Positions 1 to 5,807 of a stretch of DNA of 32,843 nucleotides are shown one piece after another. The position numbers were made by a program, and so were the translations under genes. Within the stretch, counting starts at the first letter, position 1. Each line of letters begins with the position of its first letter. A model generated the notes under the pieces. The model searched no databases and was not told where the DNA came from. It saw only the letters and a list, made by a program, of their open reading frames with translations. Origin of the DNA: a virus. The stretch is from IMG/VR virus record IMGVR_UViG_3300026953_000014, positions 1-32,843 of that record. One strand, written 5' to 3'.

Positions 1-255
1 TCACTCGCCATCCTTCTGCAGCTCAACCATCAGATCGCGGCCTTCGATCACAGCATCGAGTGCTCGCAACCACCTATCCGATTTGGCAACCTCTTCTTTG
101 CGGACCTCTGCTGCGCGTGGATGACCATCACGAAGGTGCAATGCTATCCACCCCTCGTTGAAATCCCGGTGCTCCTGAATGTAGGAGCGAAGGCTCTCCA
201 GATCGGCCTTTGTCGAAGCGGAGGTATCCTGCTGGCGACGTGTCACCCCGCTCAT
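1..255 (-). CDS. Hypothetical early phage protein, 84 aa
   Basis: I do not recognise this protein. It is 84 residues long, charged and predicted mostly helical, with no cysteine cluster, signal peptide or membrane segment. The ATG at 255 is chosen because it overlaps the upstream stop as ATGA and has a strong GGAGGA ribosome site just before it; an in-frame start at 351 would lie deep inside the upstream gene. It is the last gene of the leftward early operon that lies inside the window, and its stop codon occupies bases 1-3, so the operon may continue beyond the left edge. Expression is presumably coupled to the triple-HTH gene before it. Confidence 0.7.
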   Translation of the reverse strand: MSGVTRRQQDTSASTKADLESLRSYIQEHRDFNEGWIALHLRDGHPRAAEVRKEEVAKSDRWLRALDAVIEGRDLMVELQKDGE

Positions 256-920
256 GCGATCCTCCGGATGGGTTGTGTGTGGCGGTTCCAGCGGTGCTCT
301 GCCCACTTCTGTGCCGTGTCCAGCACGGGCGCGTGGCACTCCGGGCACCATTTGACCGTGCCAATGATGGGGCGACTGCGCTGCGCGCGCGGCAACCCTA
401 CACGCTCGCGTGGCGCTGGACCTGCAGGCATGCGCGTTGCTCGCACTTCGCGCGGCGCGTACTCCTTGCGCGCGAAGCGTATGCCGAGCAGCGGAGCCTT
501 GTGCGCCACGGCGCTCACGCTGCGGCCTGCTGCCTTTGCCACATCCTCACGAGAGCCGCCTGCTGCAGCAATGCGGCGCATGGTCTCGATCTGCGCCTCG
601 CTCCAGTCCGTGCAGTGGTGACGCGGCGTGCCATTGAGCCGCAGCTTGAGGCCGCGCACCTTGTTACGCACAGCGTCAACGCTCCGGCCCGCTGCCAGCG
701 CGGCGTCTTCCGTGGTCCCGCCCGCCTCAATCACTCGGCGCATTGCGTCGATCTGCGGCTGCCTCCACTCGCGCAGCGGCTGCAGTGAGATGCCCTCCTG
801 CTGAGCCACACGGCGCAGCAAACGCTCACTGCGGTGCATGGTACGCGCAACCCTGGGCACGGTCATCGTGCCCACCAGCGCTTTGAGCTGGGCTGTATCC
901 TCCGGTGTCCACGGCCTCAT
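252..920 (-). CDS. Triple helix-turn-helix repeat protein with C-terminal C2H2 zinc finger
   Basis: The 222-residue protein contains three Myb/GcrA-like helix-turn-helix repeats, each opening with a conserved Trp: W4, W52 and W106. Repeats 2 and 3 are clearly duplicated, sharing the pattern AGG-x2-ED-A-x2-AGRSV-x-AV followed by a Leu/Arg helix. An Arg/Pro-rich linker leads to a C-terminal finger with C192, C195, H209 and H214, spaced CX2C-X13-HX4H like a classical C2H2 finger. Start ATG 920 overlaps the upstream stop as ATGA and follows an AAGGGGG ribosome site; an earlier in-frame start at 971 lacks support. The architecture indicates sequence-specific DNA binding. Its place far down the early operon, in a phage with no recognisable Mor/C protein, makes it my best candidate for the late-gene activator; that role is inference. 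A DNA-packaging or replication adaptor is an alternative. Confidence 0.75.
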   Translation of the reverse strand: MRPWTPEDTAQLKALVGTMTVPRVARTMHRSERLLRRVAQQEGISLQPLREWRQPQIDAMRRVIEAGGTTEDAALAAGRSVDAVRNKVRGLKLRLNGTPRHHCTDWSEAQIETMRRIAAAGGSREDVAKAAGRSVSAVAHKAPLLGIRFARKEYAPREVRATRMPAGPAPRERVGLPRAQRSRPIIGTVKWCPECHAPVLDTAQKWAEHRWNRHTQPIRRIA

Positions 921-1144
921 CGTTTGCCCCCTTGCTTCCGCGCCTGACGCGTGCGCGCCACACTCTCGCAAATGAAATCAACATTGTTAAGCAGCACGCC
1001 GTGCAGGTCAGGCAGCGAGATACGGTCGTCGCAGTCGTAGAACACGCGGCCGCCGGGCAGAATGCCGACCACGATAAAGGCATCGCTCAGCCGCCGCGCC
1101 TGCTGAACGTGTCCGAGGATGGTGCGCTCTTTGTCCTGGCTCAT
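917..1144 (-). CDS. Hypothetical early phage protein, 75 aa
   Basis: I do not recognise this protein. It is 75 residues, with a central hydrophobic beta-like stretch (FIVVGILPGGRVFY) and a basic C-terminus ending KQGGKR. ATG 1144 overlaps the upstream stop as ATGA and follows AAAGGAG; the in-frame start at 1186 would extend into the upstream gene without a ribosome site. The C-terminal codons double as the ribosome site of the following triple-HTH gene. Translation is probably coupled on both sides. Confidence 0.7.
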   Translation of the reverse strand: MSQDKERTILGHVQQARRLSDAFIVVGILPGGRVFYDCDDRISLPDLHGVLLNNVDFICESVARTRQARKQGGKR

Positions 1145-1329
1145 CGGCGGCGCTCCTTTCTGACGATTGCAACGGCGGCAGCACACTCGTCTTCCGGAAC
1201 AGGCACGCCATTGAGAACGAGGTTGGAGATCGAGTCCGCGTGTGGCGTCTCTGCGAGCAGCAGCGTGATCACTTCGAGGACAAGCTTGCGCGGCTCTATC
1301 GCCTGCTGTCTTTCAGACGTTGGGCTCAT
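1141..1329 (-). CDS. Hypothetical small early protein, 62 aa
   Basis: I do not recognise this protein. It has 62 residues: a helical N-terminal half (KLVLEVITLLLAETP) and a helical C-terminus rich in Ala and Arg. The start at 1329 is chosen for the AAGGAGG ribosome site six to eight bases upstream; it overlaps the end of the preceding gene by 17 bases. It overlaps the next gene by ATGA. Short length leaves some doubt, but the tight chain of overlaps on both sides supports translation. Confidence 0.6.
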   Translation of the reverse strand: MSPTSERQQAIEPRKLVLEVITLLLAETPHADSISNLVLNGVPVPEDECAAAVAIVRKERRR

Positions 1330-1618
1330 CGGCCGCCTCCTTCCACGGTTTGAAGCCGGTGCACGCGCAGGTCTCCCAGCCACAGGCTGGAGCCATGCCG
1401 TCGTCGTGGACCGATAGCGGATGGCCACACACCAAGCAGAGCTGCTGCTCATCTACCGTCTCGATCTCCTTCTCGCGACGTTCGACGATCTCGTCGAGCA
1501 GCACGACCAGGCGCGCGGCGCGCAGGCGCACAGAGCTGGAGGCGTCGGTCTGCTTGGAGACGTGGTCGAACTCTTCGCGCAAAATCAAGATCTGGCCGAT
1601 CGGGATATGTTCAGGCAT
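1313..1618 (-). CDS. Small Cys-rich protein with coiled N-terminus
   Basis: The first 60 of 101 residues look like a charged helix or short coiled coil. The last third holds a Cys/His cluster: C61, C64, H66, H71, C79, C84 and C86, consistent with one or two bound zinc ions. Function unknown; such ribbons in phage early proteins usually mediate nucleic-acid or protein contacts, which is inference. The start ATG overlaps the preceding gene by 8 bases (1611-1618), and the end overlaps the next gene by 17. It is one of about seven Cys/His-rich genes in this operon. Confidence 0.7.
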   Translation of the reverse strand: MPEHIPIGQILILREEFDHVSKQTDASSSVRLRAARLVVLLDEIVERREKEIETVDEQQLCLVCGHPLSVHDDGMAPACGWETCACTGFKPWKEAADEPNV

Positions 1619-1925
1619 GGTCGTCCTCCGTCGCTTCCCATTTCAGCGGGAAGCAAGCCGCGTTGAAGTTGTCAGCTCGCTCGCAGGTAGCATTCAAGGT
1701 GTCGATCAAGACGGCACATCCCGGGTAGAACTTGATGGTGTTTCTAGCGGCATGCGCTTTCGCCGCCTTTGGATCTGCGTGCGTGCTTTCAACGCTCATC
1801 GACTCGGTGGCCCTATCGAGATCGAACTCCCTCGGAGGCGGCAACTTCCAGACGATGAAAATCAGCACATACCGCTGCGGCTTCAGATGTTCAGGGATCG
1901 TCAACTTCGCGATCAGAGAATTCAT
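1611..1925 (-). CDS. Hypothetical early phage protein, 104 aa
   Basis: I do not recognise this protein. It is 104 residues with a hydrophobic N-terminal beta-like stretch around residues 18-28 (RYVLIFIVWKL) and a mixed remainder containing three cysteines that do not form an obvious zinc pattern. The ATG at 1925 overlaps the upstream stop as ATGA. It is probably cytoplasmic; the hydrophobic stretch is too short and interrupted for a confident membrane span. Confidence 0.65.
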   Translation of the reverse strand: MNSLIAKLTIPEHLKPQRYVLIFIVWKLPPPREFDLDRATESMSVESTHADPKAAKAHAARNTIKFYPGCAVLIDTLNATCERADNFNAACFPLKWEATEDDHA

Positions 1926-2386
1926 CGCGCACCCTCCTGTTCGAGCTCGACGCGGAGTTGGCCGAGCGCCTCAAGCGCGGCGTGGCGGCTGTCTGCGGCG
2001 CGGAGCACTGCGAGCTGGGCGCGTACCTGGTCGATCACGTCCGTGCGCCACACGCAGCGATCCTCGTCGGTGACCATCAGGTAGTAACCGCCGCCGCCGA
2101 TGTTCTTTGAGCTGCCGATCGGCAGCCGGTAGTTGAGCCGCAGTGTGCGCACTGCCTGCTTCACGGCGCGCGCGTTGAGTTGCGTGTCGCCGGAGATGGT
2201 GGCGAGGCTGACGGCCCGCGCCACGCCGCGGTGGAACCGCACGCAGCGCAGCACGGCTTTCTCGTCATCGGCCAGCGGCAAGCCCAGGTCGCCGCCACGG
2301 CCGCCATAGATCAGCCACTCAATCTCGCGGTCGATGCGTCCGGCGAATTGTTCCGGGGTCTCCGGAAACAGCGAAGGCGTGCTCAT
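1922..2386 (-). CDS. Winged-helix-like early protein, 154 aa
   Basis: Residues about 40-110 look like a winged helix: a helix beginning DDEKAVLRCVRFHRG, a recognition-helix candidate LNARAVKQAVRTLR, and a wing ending in GGGGYYLMVTDED. The GG-x-YYL turn after a Leu/Arg helix recurs in small phage replication and regulatory proteins. A helical C-terminus (residues 120-154) could serve for oligomerisation. The function is probably DNA binding, target unknown. ATG 2386 overlaps the upstream stop as ATGA. It is the second candidate, after the triple-HTH gene, for a regulator encoded in the early operon. Confidence 0.7.
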   Translation of the reverse strand: MSTPSLFPETPEQFAGRIDREIEWLIYGGRGGDLGLPLADDEKAVLRCVRFHRGVARAVSLATISGDTQLNARAVKQAVRTLRLNYRLPIGSSKNIGGGGYYLMVTDEDRCVWRTDVIDQVRAQLAVLRAADSRHAALEALGQLRVELEQEGAR

Positions 2387-2640
2387 TGGATGGTCGCTCC
2401 TGGCTGAAGATCGAGTGCGTGCTGCGCCTGGTGGGCAAGCTGGACCAGGCGGTTGATCTCAAGCGTGATTCCGTTGACGATCTCCATCTGGTCGGCGTAG
2501 TAGTTGCGCGCAGACGTTGCCACAGCCACCTCCTGCGCCCGCAATGCTCGCCGCAGCACTTCAACGGCGGCCGTCATCTCCACCAGGTGGTTCTGTTGCG
2601 CGGTGAGTAGCGCGTCCACCTTGAGAAGCATCTCGTTCAT
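2383..2640 (-). CDS. Hypothetical helical (coiled-coil) early protein, 85 aa
   Basis: I do not recognise this protein. Almost all of its 85 residues are predicted helical, with hydrophobic residues in heptad-like spacing between residues 4 and 75, so a coiled-coil dimer is likely. It has no cysteine and no membrane segment. ATG 2640 overlaps the upstream stop as ATGA, and its ribosome site (GAAAGGGGGCAAGCG) is the coding end of the preceding gene. Confidence 0.65.
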   Translation of the reverse strand: MNEMLLKVDALLTAQQNHLVEMTAAVEVLRRALRAQEVAVATSARNYYADQMEIVNGITLEINRLVQLAHQAQHALDLQPGATIQ

Positions 2641-2924
2641 CGCTTGCCCCCTTTCAGCACGCGGATCGCCGCGTAGTTGTGGCCGACGTGCCAGCCCTTG
2701 CCGTGTGGGCAGCGGTAGGGCGTCATCACATAGTCGTGCTGCCGCTTCCGCCTGATCAGCAGCCCCAGATAGCTCCGCGCCTCGGCCTCGTCGTGTAACG
2801 AGAGCTTTTTGCAGAGCGCGCAGAACTCCGTGTGCTCCAGCCGCCGGCGCGCATCCGTGTCGTCCGACCAGGTGAGTTCGGTCAGACGGTGCTGCGGCGT
2901 CGGCTCTTTCGCGCGGCGGGTCAT
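2637..2924 (-). CDS. Small zinc-ribbon-like protein, 95 aa
   Basis: A CX2C knuckle (C35, C38) is separated by a helix from a second half-site around residues 70-82 (YRCPHGKGWHVGH) with C72, H79 and H82. The pairing of a CX2C with a C-P-x-G-x-GWH motif is familiar from small phage zinc-finger proteins of unknown function. The basic middle segment (LLIRRKRQ) could contact nucleic acid. The start at 2924 is four bases after the preceding stop and has an AGGTGA ribosome site. The C-terminal KGGKR encodes the ribosome site of the following gene. Confidence 0.75.
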   Translation of the reverse strand: MTRRAKEPTPQHRLTELTWSDDTDARRRLEHTEFCALCKKLSLHDEAEARSYLGLLIRRKRQHDYVMTPYRCPHGKGWHVGHNYAAIRVLKGGKR

Positions 2925-2928
2925 GGGC

Positions 2929-3234
2929 TTACTTCACCTGGACCGCGCCGTCAGCGAAGACGGCCTGTTCGCGGTGAATGGGGCATACGTCGATCGTGTC
3001 GTTGAACCGCTGAAAGCCACCGCCAATCTGAACCGTGCCCCGGCCAAGCGTACGTGCGCAGCCGTCGCACATCTCCGAGTCACAAGTGCGGCCGTTCCCG
3101 ACAGGAAAGTCGCAGAGCTTGCCGCCGTAATAGTCCTTGCCGCAAAACTTGCAATGCCGCTTCGACCCGCGCGAACTGCGGCGATGAACGTGCATCACTG
3201 TTCCGTCTGGCGTCTTGAGCCATTCACAGGGCAT
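2929..3234 (-). CDS. Cys-rich zinc-binding protein, 101 aa
   Basis: The 101-residue protein is dominated by Cys and His: C28, C31, C41, C51, C56, C59, C84 and H87. The spacing suggests two interleaved or cross-braced zinc sites, resembling treble-clef or FYVE-like ligand patterns, although no specific family is recognised. The start overlaps the preceding stop by one base (TGATG) with GGGAGA upstream. Unlike most genes in this operon it ends in a short four-base gap. A role in nucleic-acid or protein binding is inferred only from the metal-site pattern. Confidence 0.75.
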   Translation of the reverse strand: MPCEWLKTPDGTVMHVHRRSSRGSKRHCKFCGKDYYGGKLCDFPVGNGRTCDSEMCDGCARTLGRGTVQIGGGFQRFNDTIDVCPIHREQAVFADGAVQVK

Positions 3235-3536
3235 CAGCGATCTCCCGCGGTGAGCCGCAACGTGCCGTTGCCGATGGCGCGCACTGGCCTGTTCATTGGC
3301 TCGGGCGCATCATCTTCGTCTGCGAGACTCGTCGCCTGCTCCCAAAGCTTGTGCACGTCGTCTGCGAGCGAGCGCAGGTTGGAGCAAACCAGATAGGCGC
3401 GATCTGCCGGGCCGCCCACATAGCGCATCCTCTTCAGGCCGCTGCGCTCGATCTCGTGACGCAGCGCCATCAGGTCGCTCGTTGCCTGTTTGGAGTCGGC
3501 GATGAGCCGGTCCAGCATGGATGTGCGGCGGCTCAT
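3234..3536 (-). CDS. Hypothetical helical early protein, 100 aa
   Basis: I do not recognise this protein. Residues 5-75 look helical, with an acidic region near residues 70-80 (EDDAPEP). ATG 3536 is chosen because it overlaps the upstream stop as ATGA with GAGGTGAAG upstream; a longer in-frame start at 3647 would give an Arg-rich extension that looks like out-of-frame translation. The stop overlaps the next start by one base (TGATG). Confidence 0.65.
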   Translation of the reverse strand: MSRRTSMLDRLIADSKQATSDLMALRHEIERSGLKRMRYVGGPADRAYLVCSNLRSLADDVHKLWEQATSLADEDDAPEPMNRPVRAIGNGTLRLTAGDR

Positions 3537-4069
3537 TGCTTCACCTCGCCGAGCGTTCCGGCGATGGGCACAGAGAGATCTCCGCGCGCACCGAAGGTGG
3601 CGTAGGCAAACGCCTCGGCCTTGTCGTCGACGTCGAGCGTCCCCCACCAGCCGTCCAGCTCGTCCTCGCCGACGTGCAGGATGGCCGTGGCCGGCGCAGG
3701 CGTCTCCTGGGCGTTGCAGATCGTCGCGCTTACCGGCGCTGCCGTCTCATCACCGGCCGCCGTCGTCTCGCTGGCTGCCGTTTTCGTCTCGGGACGAGGA
3801 TCTGCCTGGTAACCCGCGACGTGCGCGAGAAAGCGAACGCGTCCGTATTTGGTCGACCGCCAGTAGTTAACCCGCTCAGTAGTGTCATCGTGAGCGTGGC
3901 ATCCAAAGAAATCAACAAAGGTCATCTGCGCCAACTCGGCCAACGCGGCACGCACCGCGCTCTTGGTGTAGCGGCTCACAAACGTGTCGCGCATGAGTTC
4001 GTCGAGCGTGAGCGGACGCTCGGAGCAGCAGAGTGCACCGAGGACGACATTTTGCAGAAGATCGGTCAT
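3533..4069 (-). CDS. Winged-helix N-terminal domain protein, 178 aa
   Basis: Residues 1-60 resemble a winged helix: helix 1 (LLQNVVLGALCC), a turn (ERPLTLDELMRDTF), and a putative recognition helix (TKSAVRAALAELAQM), followed by a region with aromatic residues that could form the wing. Residues about 88-135 are Thr/Ala/Glu-rich and probably disordered, and a conserved-looking acidic tail (DELDGWWGTLDVDD) follows. The domain order, DNA-binding head plus flexible linker plus tail, suggests a regulator or adaptor. ATG 4069 overlaps the upstream stop as ATGA with a GGAGGTG ribosome site; the start at 4099 is less likely. Confidence 0.65.
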   Translation of the reverse strand: MTDLLQNVVLGALCCSERPLTLDELMRDTFVSRYTKSAVRAALAELAQMTFVDFFGCHAHDDTTERVNYWRSTKYGRVRFLAHVAGYQADPRPETKTAASETTAAGDETAAPVSATICNAQETPAPATAILHVGEDELDGWWGTLDVDDKAEAFAYATFGARGDLSVPIAGTLGEVKQ

Positions 4070-4248
4070 CGCACACCTCCAAAGAAGCCGCCCCACCACA
4101 GCAGGCCAAGTGAGATTGCGGTGCTGACCAGATCAATCCAGATGTTGTAAGGTGGACGCGGCTTGCCGTGGTTGACCAGGGCATAAGCCGTCCCATAGAT
4201 GACGAGAACAAGCCAGATGATCTGTGGAACGTGGAGGGTAAAGGTCAT
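4066..4248 (-). CDS. Small two-span membrane protein, 60 aa
   Basis: The 60-residue protein has two hydrophobic segments, about residues 8-25 (VPQIIWLVLVIYGTAYAL) and 38-56 (LVSTAISLGLLWWGGFFGG), joined by a short Lys/Arg/Pro loop, so it should sit in the inner membrane as a hairpin. Its location among early rather than lysis genes argues against a holin; superinfection exclusion or membrane anchoring is possible but unproven. ATG 4248 overlaps the upstream stop as ATGA. An upstream in-frame start at 4395 falls inside the preceding gene. Confidence 0.65.
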   Translation of the reverse strand: MTFTLHVPQIIWLVLVIYGTAYALVNHGKPRPPYNIWIDLVSTAISLGLLWWGGFFGGVR

Positions 4249-4829
4249 TTCACACCGCCCTTCTGCTTGGCGGCTTTCTTCGCCTCGCGTGCTGCCTTGT
4301 TGGCTTTCTTCTCCGCAGCCTTCGCCTCTTTCTCCTGCAGTGCGGTGACAAGGTCCACGGACAGAGAGGGCGCACTGGTCTTCGCGTTGAAGCACAGCGC
4401 GTAGAGCGTGAGGATCTCGGTCTGTTCGGATTCGAGCAAGCCGCCGATGCCGATCTTCAGCAACTCGGCGGCGTTCTTTTGCAACGCGAAGCTCTCGACG
4501 GACTCGAACATCTGCGCGAACAGGGCTGACTTCCGGTGATCCTTGAGCTTGTTACGCAGTGCGGCCACAGCCGCATCGACGATCTCGGTCTTGGTGTTGA
4601 CGGTGGAGTCGGCAACGTACAGCGTGCCGAACAGTCGTCTGGTGCGCGGCGCGGTTTCCGGCACGGAGCCAAACGTCCGGACGGATTCCAGCAGCGGGGC
4701 CTTTGCCTCGCTGAGTATTTTCTGCGCGCGCTCGACGTTGGCCGCTGCAGAGTCGACAAGAGCGCACATATCGTCGATCTCGGTTGTGGTGGGCATCGTG
4801 GGCGTGGAGGTTGCAAGAGCGGTTGCCAT
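4245..4829 (-). CDS. Lys/Ala-rich early protein, possibly Gam-like
   Basis: The 194-residue protein has a helical N-terminal domain (residues 18-55), a beta-like segment (residues 66-80), a second helical region, and a strongly basic Lys/Ala tail from about residue 165 (EKEAKAAEKKANKAAR). The plan of a coiled N-terminus, beta hairpin and helices downstream of the MuB-type gene recalls the Mu Gam family of DNA-end-binding nuclease inhibitors, but I see no decisive motif, so this is only a suggestion. ATG 4829 is preferred over ATG 4835 because the AAAGGAA ribosome site abuts the latter. A 30-base gap separates it from the preceding gene. Confidence 0.65.
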   Translation of the reverse strand: MATALATSTPTMPTTTEIDDMCALVDSAAANVERAQKILSEAKAPLLESVRTFGSVPETAPRTRRLFGTLYVADSTVNTKTEIVDAAVAALRNKLKDHRKSALFAQMFESVESFALQKNAAELLKIGIGGLLESEQTEILTLYALCFNAKTSAPSLSVDLVTALQEKEAKAAEKKANKAAREAKKAAKQKGGVK

Positions 4830-4859
4830 GAGCATTTCCTTTCGGGGTGGAGCGTTGGA

Positions 4860-5090
4860 CTACAGGGTTTCGAGCCACTGGCTGAAGCGCTTCGTCGCGC
4901 AGCCCTGGCCGCAGAGGTGTTCGATCTTGGCATCGGGGTCATTGACCGGCGTGCCCATCGGCGCGAAGCCGATGCCGATCTCCCCCGGCGCTTCCGGCGT
5001 GGGCGGAATGGTGGCGGCGATGATCCAGTGGTTGGTCTCGCCCTTGTCGCGCCCGCAAACGTCGCAAATGATGTGCCCGGGGACTTCCAT
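4860..5090 (-). CDS. Small Cys4 zinc-binding protein, 76 aa
   Basis: The protein carries two Cys pairs: C9/C12 in a CDVCGRDKGETNHW segment and C60/C64 in HLCGQGC, separated by a Pro/Gly-rich loop. This should form one Cys4 zinc site. The start is placed at ATG 5090, which overlaps the previous stop as TGATG with AAAGGCGG upstream; a GTG three bases earlier is possible. It is the last of three consecutive small Cys4 genes. Function unknown. Confidence 0.7.
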   Translation of the reverse strand: MEVPGHIICDVCGRDKGETNHWIIAATIPPTPEAPGEIGIGFAPMGTPVNDPDAKIEHLCGQGCATKRFSQWLETL

Positions 5091-5269
5091 CACTTGCCGC
5101 CTTTCTCGCAGTGCTTAGGGCAGTAGTCGCGCGATCCCTTTTGTATCCACCCTTCGGTTTTGAGGCGGATTCGGATCTGTTGCGCGTCGAAGAACAGCAT
5201 CGAATGCGGCCCGGAATGAGCTTTGCATCCGGTAGCGTCACAGCGGATGTACAAGACGCGGTCGAGCAT
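5090..5269 (-). CDS. Small Cys4 zinc-binding protein, 59 aa (paralogue of next gene upstream)
   Basis: It has 59 residues with ligands C10, C15, C50 and C54. It shares a plan with the 77-aa protein at 5269-5502: a Cys-Asp start of the first half-site at position 10, a central helix with TE-x-GW or TGW, then G-x2-DYC and a second Cys, ending in KGGK. This points to tandem duplication. ATG 5269 overlaps the previous stop as TGATG behind an AAAGGTGG ribosome site. Function unknown; a single zinc knuckle in a protein this small usually mediates binding. Confidence 0.7.
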   Translation of the reverse strand: MLDRVLYIRCDATGCKAHSGPHSMLFFDAQQIRIRLKTEGWIQKGSRDYCPKHCEKGGK

Positions 5270-5502
5270 CACTTGCCACCTTTCTGCACTGCGGCGCGTG
5301 CCGCGGCATTGCGATGATCCTTTTCGCAGGCCGTGCAATAATCCTGGCCGCCGTAACGCTGCCATCCGGTGCGAGACGCTTCCGTGCGCAACATCGCCGA
5401 CGTGTATATGGCTGCGTCTTCCGGTTTGACAGTGCCGTTCGGATGCATCGGAAACAGAGCGCCACAGTCGTCGCATTGGAGCGCAATCCAGGTGCGTCGC
5501 AT
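5269..5502 (-). CDS. Small Cys4 zinc-binding protein, 77 aa
   Basis: The 77-residue protein has a CX2C at C10/C13 (QCDDCG) and a second at C56/C59 (DYCTACEKDH), with a helix between them, giving a Cys4 zinc ribbon. It is similar in layout to the 59-aa product encoded immediately downstream. ATG 5502 overlaps the preceding stop as TGATG; an in-frame extension to 5625 would overlap the upstream gene and is rejected. The final codons (KGGK) form the ribosome site for the next gene. Confidence 0.7.
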   Translation of the reverse strand: MRRTWIALQCDDCGALFPMHPNGTVKPEDAAIYTSAMLRTEASRTGWQRYGGQDYCTACEKDHRNAAARAAVQKGGK

Positions 5503-5807
5503 CACTGCCCCGCTTTCTGGATTGCGTCGAGGATGTGCTGCACGCGGCCGGTGGCGAACGCCTCTACGATCCGGCTGAACATGATTGCCGTGCAGACGGC
5601 CGCGCAGATGACCAGCGGAGCCCACAACCGCCGCGCGATGCGCACCGCGGCCATCTCCCAGGCCGGCAGCGGGTCAATGTGCGTCTTGGAGTACTCGCTG
5701 CAAGCCTCGCGCCGTGACGCATCCCAACGGTCAACAGCAGCTGGCGTGTAGATGCCTGGTCCCGGATCGGACCAGACGTCACTCGACTTGTGTGCCTGCG
5801 GATTCAT
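5502..5807 (-). CDS. Single-span membrane protein, 101 aa
   Basis: A hydrophilic N-terminus of about 60 residues, rich in Asp, Ser and Pro, is followed by one hydrophobic segment at about residues 62-80 (LWAPLVICAAVCTAIMF) and a short helical tail. It is likely an inner-membrane protein. ATG 5807 overlaps the stop of the MuB-type ATPase gene as ATGA, so it is translated directly after the transposition genes. I do not recognise the family; host-membrane exclusion functions are common at this position but unproven here. Confidence 0.65.
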   Translation of the reverse strand: MNPQAHKSSDVWSDPGPGIYTPAAVDRWDASRREACSEYSKTHIDPLPAWEMAAVRIARRLWAPLVICAAVCTAIMFSRIVEAFATGRVQHILDAIQKAGQ

